From positions 6,793,569 to 6,857,568 of the forward strand of contig SCHM01000002.1 of assembly GCA_004123355.1 (NCBI GenBank): a stretch of 64,000 nt of DNA, read 5' to 3'. The first letter of the stretch is position 1. The number at the start of each line of letters is the position of its first letter. The notes under the pieces were generated by a model that was not told where the DNA came from, did not search any database, and worked only from the letters and a program-made list of their open reading frames with translations. Source of the stretch: Amphirosellinia nigrospora. Taxonomy: Eukaryota > Ascomycota > Sordariomycetes > Xylariales > Xylariaceae. This document shows positions 15,901 through 30,640 of this stretch, in pieces. The position numbers and the translations under genes were made by a program.

Positions 15901-18309
15901 TTTGTATATTTTTATACTAAGTTATTTTTATTTTTTTTGTTTTTTTTATATTATAAGTTATTTTTATAGCTATATTAACTAATAACCATTTTAAAAGTTC
16001 AAGTAAAAATACTCCGTTAAATTTTATTAGTTTAATTATTTTAGTATTTTTTATATAGCCGAAAACGCTACCTTATTTATAAAAAATACGCTTTTTAAAA
16101 TTATATTATTAAAAAACGTACAGTTTAATATAACGCTTCTAATTATAGTCCAAAATTTTATAATGCTTTTTATTATTATAAACTATACTATAATTTCGCA
16201 GTTTTTTTAACTATTAGTTTAACCTTTTTAATATTATATATAATACCTTATTTTTATAATTTATAAAGCTAAAACTTTAAAACTAATAATTATAAATATA
16301 ATAGCTTATATAACTATAGTCCTAAAACATTATAAATATATTATTATTATTTAATTAAGCTTAAAACAAATTATAATAGTTATTATAACTATATTTTAAT
16401 TTATTTTTTTCTAAAGTTATTTTTACTTTTATTTAATCTAACTATATAAATAAAGCTATCTTAAGTTTATTAAATAAATTTTCTAATTCTTAGTTAATCT
16501 AGTTGTTTTTTAAGCGCTTTATAGCACTTTATTCGAGTTTTTTTAAGGTTTTTATTATTATTTTCCGTAAAATATACTTATTTTTACAGTTTGCTTTTAA
16601 AAAACTTATATTTAGTTTTAAATTTTTCGAACTTATTAGCTAAATTATTACGGTATAATATACCTTTAATTATAATAAATTAACCGGACTAACTTTATAG
16701 TTTTATTATTTTAAGCTATTATATTTTTTTATAACAATCTTTAGCTTAATAGCTAGGCTTACTATAGTTAAAATATATATTATTTACTACTTTTACTACA
16801 TATTTATCGTTATAAGTTTATTATTCTATATTACTATTAACTTTAATAATATAGCTAACTTTCCGGCTATTAATATAAAGGTTTAAAATAATAAGCATTA
16901 ATACTTTCGGGGTTATTTTTATATTATTAACTAGCTAAATTTAACCTATAATAATTTATTTACTATACCTTTAATAATATTATAATTATAATAAAAATAT
17001 TATTATATTTTAAAATTATATATAATTTTAAAAATACTATAAATTTTCGGTTTTATAAAAATTATAATAATTATTCTTAATATTTATATTATTTTTTTTA
17101 TAATTTAGCTTATATTTTATTCTTTACTAAACATTTATATTAATAAATATTTAAAAGCATATATAATAAGCTTATTAACTATAACGTTATATATTTACTA
17201 AATATTTCGAATATTTTTTAACAATTAATAAAAAACTTCTTATAGTTTTTAAAAATAGCTTATATATACTTCGTTTTAAATTAACAACAATCCTACAAAT
17301 ACTATTAAAAAGCTATACAATACGTTATAAATACTTAATACTTAAATTATTATTTCTAAAAAATCGATCTAAATAGCTATTATATTATTATTTTTATAAA
17401 TAGCGCTACTTATTAAAAATTATTTACTAATTTAAACATAATTTTTTTAGTCTATAATTCGTAGAACATTAAAACTTATACTAGTCATACCTAAATTTAG
17501 CGTACCTTATTTAATATAATATAATTAGCTCGAATTAAACATAATTAAATAATATAATTATTTTATTTTTATTTTTACATTTATTTAGTTTAATAATATC
17601 GCTCGCTAAAAATACGTTAAAAAAAATAGCTTAAACTCATTATTTTTATCAGGTCTAAATAAAATTTAAACTTTTATATTTTTATAAATTTAACGAAAAT
17701 CTTTTAATCGTTTTTAATTAATTATACTAATTAGTTATCATATATATACTTTATTTATTTTTTTAATATTTACAAATATATAAAAAGTTTACTATTATAC
17801 TTACTAATATACCCGCTAGCGCTAATAACGCTAAGGTTATTATTAATCTTATTATTATACTTATTAATATAGTTATAATATTATTATTTTAGTTTTATAA
17901 ACCTAGTTCTTAAAAACTTTTTTTTATTTTTTATTAATAGCTTTAAATTATAAGTTTATTTTCGTTTTTAATTAATCGATTCGCTTAACTATATTAATTA
18001 TTAATACGTTAATATAAATATTATAGCTTACTATATTTATAACTAATAAAACGTTTATTAAATTATTTAATATTAAGCTATTTATATCCGTTATAAAGCC
18101 GCCACTTTTTGCCTTAAAATAAGCTCCTATAAAATTTGCTATTATATATAAAATAAATATTATAAAATATACTTTTTAAAATAAGTTTTAATAAAATATT
18201 TAATTAGTATAATTATAAAGTTAAATCTTTATAAGTTAGTTAGCTATAAGGTTATTTATAATTATATAACTAATCTTAAATAAAAGCTATAAAGCTACAC
18301 AAATAACTA

Positions 18310-18510
18310 TTTATACGTACTTATTAACCTATATTAAATAACCTATAAAGCCTTTACTATTACAGTTTAAACTATATAAATTAGGTCTTAATATACTAGG
18401 TTGGTTAATTAAATAAAAAGCTAAGTCTAGTTTCTGTAGTGGGCTAAATACTTATAGCTGTAGGGTGGGGCTGGCTTGTAGTGCCCGCTAGGGCTTTGCC
18501 AGTCGCCACC
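18310..18510 (+). repeat. Right direct repeat (probable LTR)
   Basis: Second copy of the 200-bp repeat at 12781. Its 5' half is more heavily RIP-mutated than the left copy (for instance CTTGTCAACC became CTTATTAACC), while its 3' half keeps more G and C. A less mutated stretch continues past the repeat to about 18620, followed by a CAA-type microsatellite at about 18628-18668. Confidence 0.6.
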
Positions 18511-18627
18511 TGGAGCCATATGTAGTAACGGTATACCTACCTGTGTATATACAAGTACCCGGAATGTGTCTCACGCAAAGATTGGCTGGCGTGCCGGAGG
18601 AAGAATGCTTCACCAAACAATAGCTAT

Positions 18628-18668
18628 AAAAACAACAACAACAATAACAACAACAACAACAACAATAA
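18628..18668. repeat. CAA microsatellite
   Basis: A run of CAA units interrupted by AAT. It directly follows the less mutated sequence downstream of the right direct repeat. The Cys-rich short ORF on the reverse strand here is just the translation of this repeat. Confidence 0.8.
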
Positions 18669-21257
18669 GGCAATGTAGATATTTATATTATAACAGGAAT
18701 AAAAACAATTAACGCGTAGTTATTACAAAAAATACTTATATTAAATATATGTTTAGTTCACAAAAGTTAGCAGCATTTATACTACGCTATAAAAATCTGG
18801 TAAGCTTTTTAATAATTTAATATAAACGTATAAAAAATCTATTGCCGGCTTTTAGTATTATAGCTTGTTTTAAAACATAATAAGCTAAAAAAATATAAAA
18901 ATAATCGCTTAAAAATACTTTATTTAAGATTAATAATATATATTAATTTAATATTAATATATAACCTTTTAATATAATGCTATAATTAAAGCTTTATATT
19001 TTTTTTTTATTTTAAATTTTTAAACTTTATTATATTATAATAATAAACTTAATATAAAAATAAAATATTTCGAAATAAGTTCTAGCTATTTATTTTAAGC
19101 TTTAAATAAATAAACTATATAATTTTTTTAAGTTTATATATTATAGTAGCTTTAAGCTTTAAAAAAAAAACAAAAGCAAAAATAAAAAAAAAGCGGCTTT
19201 TTATTTACTAGTAAATAATCTTGCTTATATAAATTATAATTATATTATAGCTTTATTTAAAATTTATAGCTTTTATAGATTTAAATATAATTAAATAATA
19301 AAAAATATAATATAAATATTATTAATTATTTTTTTTTATATTTTAAACAAATAGACTTATTTCTACGTTTATTTAATTAATCTAAAAAAAGTTATACTAA
19401 TAATATTTATAAGCCTATAAAGCTATACGTATAACTCGGTTTTTTTTTTTTTTTTTTGTTTTTTTTTTTATTAACCAATATAAAACTATTAAAAACTAAC
19501 GATATGTTTTAAAGTATATATAAGCTATATAACCAATTAGTTATATATAAAAGTTGGTTTGTTTATCCCCCCCTCTCCCCTAAATAACAACTAATAAATA
19601 AGCCGTTACCAATTATAGTCCTTTCCCCCTAATCTTTCCGGAAGCATAGCTAGCTAGTTATAATAATAAATATAGTATAATAATATTAAGGTTATAAGTT
19701 AAAACTAAAAAGTAGCAAAAATAAACTATATAAAAGATTTGCTCGCTATTATAAAATAGCTATGTTATAAATAATATAGCCTAGATTTTTTTTATAATAT
19801 TTATAAAGTTATCCGAATTTTTATTTACGTTATTAATAATAATATTTAAATTTTTATCCTAGTATATATTTAGAATATATTAAGCAGTATTTAATAAATA
19901 ATAAAAGTTACTGTTTTTAAATCTAATTATAAAATTTTTCGAAATAAGCTTTTTAAAAGCAGTAATAAAAGCTTTTTCGATTTATAGCTATATAATAACT
20001 TAAAATATTAAGTCGGATAAATTATAATAGATTTTATTTAAAAGCTATTTAAGTTTTTTTTATTTAAACGTTTTAAATATAAATAAATAACGTATATATA
20101 TTGGATAAAAAACCGGTAAGCTTTTTAATACTATAAAATATGCCGTAATAAATTATTAAAAAAATTATAGCTTATATTTTTTAATAACTTTAATTAATAT
20201 TATTAATAAAAAGTTTAGTTTTTATTAATAAAATTATATTAAAACTAAATATAAAATTTATATAAATAGTATTAAAAAAATATATTTAAGTTTATAGCTA
20301 TAAAACTTTTAACTAACGTTAAAATAACTTTTAATTATAATAAAAATAATATTTAATAAATATTATATTTATATTTAATAAATATAAAATAAATATATAA
20401 AACTATAATATTAAAAAATATAGGATTATTAATTATTATTATTTTATAAAAATAAAGTATTTATTTTATTAAAATTTTAATTAATATAATTATTATTATA
20501 AAGCGTATAAATAATAAAGCAAGATTTCTATATATAGTTAAATAGCTTTATATAAATATTTTAAATTTTTATATATAGTTAAAATAGCTTCGCGTAAATA
20601 TTTTAAAAAGCTTGGTATAATTAAAAAGTTTATTGCTTTTATATACCTAGGATTTATAATAAATATTATATAAAAATAAAATAGTTATATAAATTTTATA
20701 TTAATTATATCTACTAAATATTATATTAAAAAAATATAATAAAAAAATATTTAAATATATATTAGCAAATTATAACTTAATAATACTAATTATTAAACTT
20801 ATACGTACTTATTTATTTTTAGTTTATTTATAAATTTTCGTACATAATTTAGCACTATTATTAAAGCCTTGTTTTTGCTTAAATATACTTATTATATTGT
20901 TTAAAGTATTTTATAATACTTAAATAATAAAAAGCTTTAAAATAACTATTATTTATTTTAAATATAATATTTAAGCAAATTATTTTTTGTTTTTTTTTAT
21001 TTATTATTTAAAAATTTATTTTTATTTTAAATAAAAAAAAAATATTTTTTAAAAAATATATAACTATTTATTTGCTATATTTTTTAAAAGCTAGGTATAA
21101 AAGCAACTAAAACTGCTAAACTAAAAATAAAAAAAGTTAAAAACTAATATAATTTAATATTATTAATACGTACTAAACAAAATAGTTAAAATTTCCTAAA
21201 CAAAAATAAAGAAAAAATCGCATTAAATTAACTTTACGTTATTTTTAAATATTATAA

Positions 21258-21890
21258 ATAAAATCCGGTCTATTATATAAACCTTAGCTAAACGCATAAT
21301 ATAATACCACACAGGGTTATATATAAAATTCGCTAAATATTATTTTATAAAGCTAAGGCGGTTGTATTATTATATAGATTTTTAGCCCTTAGCTATAGCT
21401 TATTTATTTATACTATTTTAGGTTATATTAGCTATATAAGCCTAATAGAAATCTGTTAAAGTAGCCTAAAATCTATATATATATAAGCTAGTTAAATCTT
21501 AAGCCTTTTAAAAAAAAATCTAAAAAATAAAAAGTCTTTTAATATTATAGCTAATTATTAGATCTAAAAAAATAAAACTATTCTTAAACCTTTAAACAAA
21601 GCCTTTATAATACATATAAAGTTATTATAAGTTTTAAAAACAAATATTAAGCTAAACTCGAATATTAAAATACTTGTTTTTTTAGCTATATAAGTTTTTA
21701 AATCTCGGTTCTATAAAAACCTCAACTATAAAAAAAAAAAAAATTCTAAATATAAAAAAGTATAAATTTTTTTTCGAAAAAATAAAAAACTTAAAAATAT
21801 ATAGCCCTTTTAGTACTATAGTTCCTTATTACTTAATTAAATTTATTCTAAGCTTTTTATTTAAGCTTTTATAATATAGTTAAATTTTAT
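21258..21890 (+). repeat. RIP-mutated copy of the 37.8-kb element, with extra DNA
   Basis: Collinear with 37790-38157 in two parts. About 21258-21370 matches the island copy up to its GTCGTACAA. About 21615-21890 matches from AGTTATCG to the island end near GGTGACACAAC. About 245 bp between these parts have no counterpart in the island copy. They are either an insertion here or a deletion there. Differences are overwhelmingly C-to-T and G-to-A. Confidence 0.7.
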
Positions 21891-22904
21891 AAAAATTCTT
21901 AAAATATAAGAATTCTTAAAAAAGTTTTTAATAAGTTCGATCTAAACAAATATTAAATAACGTTTATAAATCTTCCTATTAATAGCTATAAATTATAATT
22001 ACTATTATTAATACCACAATTATTAAAACGTACTATTATTATTACATATTATTACTATAATATATTATTATATTATTATTGCTATTTTTATTATTACTTT
22101 AATATATTATATAGCAAAAGCTACCTAGACCTATTAAGGCTTATTAAAGCTTATTAGGTCCTATATTTTAATATAAAATCAAAAGCAATTAAAAAAAAGA
22201 GTAACTAAAGTTATAATTAAAAACCAATATATAAATAAAAGTTTTATACAAATAAACCTAAAGGTTTAAAATACCTAATATTATATAATTAATCGTACGC
22301 TCGTAGCAACTAGCCTAGATTAATTAGATTAGTTTTTTTAACTTAATTTAATTAATCTTAATTTTTTAATATAGTTATAAAAGTTAGCAATATTAAGCAA
22401 AACTATTTAAGCATAAAAAAACTAACTATTATAAGCTTAAATAAGCAGAAAAAATAATATATATTAAATAAAAAACTAATAATATTTTATAATACTTTTT
22501 TAAACGTATAATTAATTATTATATAGTATTAAATATTACTTTAAACCTTTATTTAAAGCCCGAATAATAATAGTAGTTATACCGAATTATATTTTTTAGT
22601 TATATTAAATTAAAAAAATTAAAAAAACTAAATTAAAAAACAAAAATATTAATTTATTAAAATAATATTATAATATCGTATATAAAATCCTAACTATAAT
22701 ATATTTAATATTAAAAATTAGTATATAATTCCGGCCTAATAAAAATAGTAAATAAATAGTTAAGCTATACGTAATATTTTTGCTTTTTAGTTCGTTATTA
22801 TTTATAATTATTAAATAAGTTAAATATATTAAATAAATTATTATTAAATCTTATAACGAACGTTATAACTATATTAGTTAAATTTTTATTTTAAATAAAT
22901 ATTA

Positions 22905-23265
22905 CGTTTAAAATCGAAACTATATTTTAAATAAACGCTATATTTTTTTAGGCAAAAGCTTTGTTTTAAATAATAGCTATATTTTAAACAAACGTTATAT
23001 CTTTTTAGGCGGTATTTTCTTAAACAGTATTTTTTAAGCAATATTTTTTTTAGCAGAAGCTTCGTTTTAAATAATAGCTATATTTTAAGCAAACATTATA
23101 TTTTTTTAAGCTATATTTTTTTAGGCGGTATTTTTTTAGGCAGTATTTTGTTTTAAATAATAGCTATATTTTAAACAAACGTTATATTTTTTTCGGCGGT
23201 ATTTTTTTCGGCGGAAACTTTATTTTAAATAAAAACTATATCTTAAATAAAAACTATATTTTTTT
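22905..23265. repeat. Degenerate minisatellite in the AT block
   Basis: At least four imperfect repeats of a roughly 70-110 bp motif. It combines GTTTTAAATAATAGCTATAT, an ACAAACGTTATAT element and one or two copies of TTTTTTTAGGCGGTATT. The AGGCGG pieces survive RIP better than the rest. No function can be assigned. Confidence 0.6.
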
Positions 23266-24078
23266 AAGCAGCAAGCAAGAAAACTATAAAAAAACCGGCG
23301 ATAATAATAATAAGTGCTTGCTATATTAAGCCTACCTTTATAAGCTAAATAAATATTAAAAATAAAATAATTTTAAAAAATATTATAGCAATAGCTATAA
23401 TATTAAATAAACCCTATTATTATAACTATATTAAATATAGTTTAATTTTTATTTATAATTAGTAATATTTTTTATTAAAAATAATAAAAATAAAAAACTA
23501 ATTAAATATATATTTATAAAATATAATATAAGTTTTAAATAATTTTTCGATATATAAATAACTAAATATATAAATTTAATAATAACTAAAGTTAATTTAT
23601 TAAAATATAGCTATAAATTATTATAAAGCATATATTATTATTAATTTAAAATATATAATATTAATAAAAAATAAACCGTTTTTAAATTTAATAAAAAGAT
23701 TAAACAAACCTAAGAATTAATCCTAAATAAACAAAAAATATATTTATAACTATAAATAATATAAAAAATAAAATAAAAATATAAAAATAATATTTAAAGT
23801 TAAAAAATAATTTAAGTTTTTGCCGAGTTTAAATCTTGTTAAATAAACTATAATAATATTTTAGCTACGTTACTATAAAACGAATTTATTTTTTAATTAA
23901 TATATTATTTTAAAAATTTAAATTAAATATTTAATAAATAAAATAATTATAAGTTAATAAAAATAGTATAATATTTATATTTTAGTATAAAATATAATAT
24001 ATTTTATTTAAAGCTATAATTTTAGTTTAGTTTTTTTATTATAAAGCTTTAATATTTATCGGTTTTTTTTTTTAAAAT

Positions 24079-24080
24079 AA

Positions 24081-24114
<34 letters not shown>

Positions 24115-24285
24115 TTACTATATTTTATTATTAATATTATAAAAACTTTAATTTATATTTAATAAAATTTTTTTTTAATCGGGCTTTTATATTATATCGA
24201 TTTATATTAAAGCTTATTAAAGCTAAATATAAATAAATTAGCTAGTTTATTTTAATTTAATTTTTAAACGTTTTTAATTATTAAC

Positions 24286-24336
<51 letters not shown>
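24079..24336. repeat. Poly-A / poly-T inverted pair
   Basis: An A-run of about 26 bases (24079-24104) is followed about 180 bp later by a T-run of about 49 bases (24288-24336). The two runs are complementary and could fold back on each other. They could equally be tails of two oppositely oriented dead non-LTR elements. Run lengths in such a region are unreliable. Confidence 0.5.
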
Positions 24337-24339
<3 letters not shown>

Positions 24340-27300
24340 TTATTTTTTTTTTTTTTTTATATTTATTATTAAAAATTAAAAACTTAAGCGTTATTTTAAC
24401 CTATTTTTTAAATATTATTTATTATTATATATTTTTTATATAATAAATAAATATATTATAAATTAAATAGTTTTTAATATATAAAAATAAATAAATTTTT
24501 ATATAAGTTTTTATATATACGCTAAAATATATTTTCCGATTATATTAAACTAATATAATTTATTACTTTAGGAGCTAATTTATTAATATTTTATAATAAA
24601 CTAGCTATTACTTTTTAAAAATAAAACGATATAAATAAAAAATAAAATATTTATAATTAAAAAATAAATAAATAGCTTATAATAATTTTAACTCGTTATT
24701 TTTTAAAATTCTTTTTTTTATACGCTTAATAATTTAAATTTTTAAATATTTTATATTTTTAAATAATTATTTATTTTAGCTTTTAATTAATTTTAATAAA
24801 ATTCTAAATATTTTTATTATATTTTAAATAGTAAATAAAAAAAGCTTTTTTATAATATTTTTTACGTTAAAGTATATATTTAAGCGGCTAATTTTTACTA
24901 ATATTATTTAAGTAATATTATTTAAAAATAAAACTGCCTTGTTTTTTTAAATAATAATTTATTATTAGTTTTTATTATTAATAGTAATAATATTTAAACT
25001 TTTTATAAACTTTAAACTATTAAGCTTTTAAATCGTTTTAATAAACTTTTAAACTATTTTATTAAATAATTATATAATAGTATTATTTAAAGTAATATAT
25101 ATAATTATTAATATAAATTAAAGCTATAAAATAATATAGTTATAAAAAAAAAGTTTAAATTAGTTTATTATTTAAAAAAAACGCTTGTTTTATATTAATA
25201 TTTAACAAGTAAAAAACTATATAAACTATTTAAAAGCTAAATACCTAAGGTAATAAAAGCTATATTTAAATATTAAAATATACTAAATAAACAAAAAGCT
25301 TTATTATAAGCCCTAAGTTTTTTTAATTAAATATTTTTATATAAAATAATTTAATATTAAAAATTATACGGCTAAAAATATATTAAAACTAATATTGCTA
25401 TAATATAAAAATATTTTAAATTATACGTTTTATAGTTTAATAAACTTATTTATAAAATTTTTATTATTTAATTATTTAAACTATTTTTAAAACTAATAAT
25501 AAAAATATTAATAAATAAAATAAATTATTTTAAGCAAATTAACTGCTAGCTATTATTTATATTAATATTAAGCTAAATAGTTATAATTTATTGTTATATA
25601 AATTGCGCTTTTTTATTTAAAGCTTTAGCTAATATATATATGTTTTATTGTACTAAAAAACTAATTATATATAAAAAACGCTATTTAAATAAATATTACT
25701 TGTTTTTTTAAAAATAAGCACCGTTTTTTCGGTAGTGTAAAAGCTAGAATTAAAATCTAGTAGTTTAATTAAAAAGCTTATAAGATTTTATATTAGCAAT
25801 TAAAAAGCTAAATAAAAAAAATAAAAAATATATACTTTTAAACAAAGTTATAAAATTTTAAAATAATTAAAAATTAAAAAAAAAATAAAAAAATATTTAA
25901 AATTAAAAAACTAAATTAATAATTAAATAAAAGCTAAAAATAAAGCTAAAAAAAACTTATTATAATTATTATATCTTATAAAATAAACTAAAAATAAAAT
26001 TAAAATTTTTGCTAGCTTAAACTAATAAAGCTAATAATTATTATTATTATAATAAAATTAAAGCTTATAAAAAAAAGTTTAATAAAGCTAATAGAATAAT
26101 AAAAAATAAAAAAAATTAGCGGCTAACTTCGTTTAAAAATTAACGCGTTTTAAGCTAAAAAAAAAAACTTAAATAAAAATTAATTATATTTTTATAAATA
26201 AAAATATTATTATTATTTTTAAAGCGTAACTATAAATTAAATATTTTATTAAAAGTTTAAGTATATAAATATAAAAGCTAAATGTAAAAACGGAAAAAAA
26301 AAATTAAAATTTTTAAAATTTATAGCTAACTTTTAAAAAAAATTTTTAAAAGTTGGACCGAAATAAATATTCTTGAAAAAAAAAATAATTAACTTAAAAT
26401 ATTTGCTTATATTAATCGATTAAATTATAATACGTTTAAAAAAAAATATTTAAATTATAAGCTATGCTTAATAAAATAAAAAAAAAAAGCTATATTTAAA
26501 ATAAAATTAAAAAAGTAAAAACTTAAGCTTAAAATTAAAAAAAAGCATTAGTTTAAATAATAAATATAAAAAAAAAATTAAAAGTATTTTAAGTATAAAT
26601 TATTTATAATAAATAAAATAAAAACTATATAAAAAATATAATAAATAAACTTAATTTCGAAAATATTATAATAAATTAAAATAGTTTATTTAATTAAAAA
26701 ATACTAAAACTAAAATAATCTATAAAATAAACTATTAATAAAAAATAAATAATAAACTAATAAAAAAACTTAGCTTTAAATAATATTTTTAATTAAAAAA
26801 TAAAGCTATATTTTATCTTAAACTAAACAAAGTAAAAGTAAAAGCGGAAATAAAAATAGCGTTAAAATTAAAAATATTTAAAAATAAATATAAAAACGGA
26901 AATATTTATAATTAAAATTATAAATAAAGCTATTTATTATAAAAACTTATAACTAAAAGCTTAAAAATAAGTTTTAGTATTAATAATTATTATAATTAAT
27001 TTTAAAAGCTTAAATTAATAAGTTATAAATAAGTTTATTATTTAACTATAAAATATATTATAAAGATTTTTTTTATTATTTTATTTTTTACTTTTTACGA
27101 AAAAAGTAGTTTTTAGTTATAATTAAAAGCTTTTTATTTTACCTATTATCCTTAGTAATAGTTATAGGCTAAAAAAAAAAAAGGAGGATTATATTAAGCA
27201 ATAGTTTATTTAATTTTAATTTAAACGGGCTATTTAAATCTGCCGGCTTAATAGTATATCATACAACGTATAATAAAGCTTGCTTATATTCTTTAATATA

Positions 27301-28979
27301 CGTGTTTAAACCGACCTATTAAACTTATTAAATTAATAAAAAGAATAAAGATAATAATAAAAAACGTATATAAAGTTATTATATAATACTATTTTTCGTA
27401 CTTTTTTATATAAAAATAAATAAAACTAAAAAAGCCTTGCGTTAAAGTTTATATACTATAAACCGTTAGTTTTAATTACGCGGCAACTAATAATTAAAAA
27501 ATATATAAAAGTTTTATTAGTCTTTAAATAATAAGCCTTAATTTCCTCCGCTATATTCTTTAACTATATATTTAAAAGCTTTTAACCTTAAATAGCCCTC
27601 CGTACTATATTTTAATACTGCTTAACTTGTTTAAAAACTATATTAAGCTCCTTAGTATTTATTAAAACCTTTCCTTATAATTTAGCGCGCGCTATATTTA
27701 TTATAAAATAAAAAATTATTATAATTTAATTAATAAAATCTTTTTTATTTAGCGATAAATCTTATTTAAAGTCCGTTAAAGCATAAAATATACTTTTTAA
27801 ATTATTACTAATTAAATTATCACGTTTATAAAACAATAATAAGCCTTAGTTATATTACTATTAAATAAGCTAAGTTATAAAAACCTAGCATAAAAACTAT
27901 AAGTAAAATTCGAATAAACAATAATATAATAAACTATATTTATATTATATATAAAAAGGTATTATTCTTAGCTACCCTAGGCGTTTTTAAACAATAATAA
28001 TTACTTTACAAAGTAGTTATAAGCTTAATATAGCTAATTACGCATTTTTATAGCTAATATATTATTAAAGCAACAATAGCATAAGTTATAAATTCGCTTG
28101 CTTTCTTTTATAATAGCGTTAAAAATATTAGCTACTTTTAATAAACCGTCCTATATAGCCTTAGTTTTAAAAAAATAATTAACATTTTTATAGTTAAAGT
28201 TATAAATAATAAAAAAGTAAAATATTTTTAAAACTAACTATACGTAAATTATAAACTAATTATTAAAGTCATAAAAATCTTTCTTATAAACAATTTTTAA
28301 ATATAACGGATAAAATAATTAGCTAGCTTTAATTTATTAATTTTTAACTACCGGATAATTATAAACTTAGTATATATTATTATAGCATATAATAAACTAG
28401 CTTAATATATAATTACTATTAAAATATAATAGCAAAGCCAAAAATTTATTAAAAAAAAAAACGCTAAATATTATAACTAATAAATTTTAGTAAAAATAGC
28501 TTAGCTTATTCAGCATTAATAGTTCTATTTAAAATATTCAAAAACATTAATAAAATATTATTATTAATTCTATTAAAGCGAAATAAGCTTATATTATATA
28601 TTTATATCGAAGTATTAAAAAAACTAACGTATTAAAAAAAAAGAAAAAAAAAAAAAAAAAAGCTATAAAAATTAAAATACTCCTTTTCTTTATAAACTAA
28701 AAATAGGTTAAAAAAACATTTAAAAAAAAAGTTAAATAAGTAGCTACTATAAATATAAACTAAATATATTTAAAAAACTTCCGTAAATATATCTTATAAA
28801 CTTTTTAATAATTAATTTATTTAGATTTATTTAAAATAATAAATAATTATTATAAATATTAAAATAATATATTTTAGCGAATAATATAAAAGCGCTAGTT
28901 CTAATAGTTTAACTGCTATTTATAAGCTTATATTAAGCTTACCAGCAAAGCCTAGCTTTTTAAATCTATATAATGTTTT

Positions 28980-29265
28980 AACGGGCCGCTAAATATAATA
29001 TATAAGCAACAAAAGATTCGCTAGTCTTAATCCTATAACTTTCGTCAGTCGAACAAATACTTCGTAAGCTTTACGCGCCCGGTTACATAAAACCTAGCGC
29101 TCCTCTAAAAAACTAATGTACCGGCGTCCAAACAAACCTATACCGCAAATACCCTGCCTCCCATAGATCAAGTATGCTAAAACAGGCCTAAGCTTGCTTT
29201 CTTAGCAGGCCCGATTATAAAATCTCCCGGAAAGGCGAAAAGCCTGGCCTAGTTCTAAATATTAT
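28980..29265. repeat. Lightly RIP-mutated remnant
   Basis: A stretch noticeably richer in G and C than its surroundings, with recognisable non-AT words such as CCCTGCCTCCCATAGATC. It has no open frame and no recognised family. It is probably a younger or less mutated part of a transposon. Confidence 0.4.
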
Positions 29266-30605
29266 TAAGTAAGACTAATTATAAAAGTATACTAATAAAG
29301 ATAAATAGCATACTAGTATAAAAAAATATAAAAACGTTATAAAAATAGGGTACTATAAAGCGCACGCTCGTATAAGCTATAAACGAGCCAAAAATAGCTT
29401 AAAAAAACTATTATATAAATAAAGCTTATTAACATAGGTTATAAGCAAAAAAAATAATATTATAAAAAATTAGCAGCTAAATCAGCTTTTAAACCTTTTT
29501 TAGCGCTAAAAATAAAATATTAGTTTAAACAAGCAAATTAATTATAAAATAATAATTAGTTTTTTAAGCTAAGCGTATAAAATAATCTAAATTTTATAAT
29601 AATTCGATTTAATAAAACTTTTAAAATAATAAACTTAAAAAAACAAAAAAATACTATAAATTAAATAAAAATTCTTTTTTTTAAATTAATATAGCCTTAA
29701 TTTTATATTTAATTATATTTAGCTTTATATTTTATATTTAAAGCCGGCGATTATTTTATAAACACTATTTATCTTTTATAGTTTTATATCTATACTTTAT
29801 ATTAAATATTAAGCCTAAGTATAATAAATCTTAAGCTTAAATAAACGTAAAAAATAATATATATTAAATAAAAAACTAGTTAATATCTATAAATAAATAA
29901 AGCCTATATAGCCTATTTACTTAAGTAAAGGTACGTAGGCTTTTAGCTATATAGCTATATTATTACGCTATAATACCTAAGTATTTATTTATTTAATAAT
30001 ATAAGCAAGCTAAATTAGTTTTTTTAATTTTTTTTTTTATTTTATTAACTTAATTTAATAAAAATAATTTAGTAAACTATATTATTTTTTTTAAAAGTTA
30101 ATAATTATTTATTTTTAGTATTAATTATAGCAAACTATTTATATATAAAGTATACTTGCATAGCAAATTATTTTTATAAAAAAAAATAAAATATAGTTTG
30201 ATTTATATATATAATATAAGCTAAAAATTAAAGAAATAGCTTTTTATAATAATTCTAACTTTAATATAACCTTGTTTAAAGCTTTTTATTTATAAACAAA
30301 TTCTTAAGTTTTTTATTAAAGCTATTTTAATTAATATAATATATATTAGCTTATAATAATACTTTAAAATAGTGTTTATTTTTTAAGTTTTTTTAAAACT
30401 TTTTAAAAGTTTTTAAAATTTATATAGCTTTTATAGCTAAGTTTTATAGCTAGCTTAAAATAGTTTATATAATACTTTTAAAAGCATAATATAATAAAAA
30501 AAAATATAAACTACTGCTTTAAAATAAGTTTATAATAAAGTTTAGCTTTTTTAAATAGTTTACTTTATTATTTTTAAGTTTTTTAGCGAAGCTTTTTATA
30601 TTTAG

Positions 30606-30640
<35 letters not shown>

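Larger units (their letters stand above)
12781..18510. mobile_element. Probable RIP-inactivated LTR retrotransposon
   Basis: Two direct repeats of about 200 bp (12781-12980 and 18310-18510) bracket about 5.3 kb of AT-rich DNA without open reading frames. Size, repeat orientation and RIP-type differences between the repeats fit a dead LTR element. No gag or pol motif survives in any frame that I could read, so the class (Copia or Gypsy) cannot be given. An alternative is two independent insertions of a short repeat. Confidence 0.45.

Noticed and set aside
18488-18673. Cys/Tyr-rich peptide on the minus strand
   Set aside because: Translation of the CAA microsatellite and the flanking repeat; no independent support.
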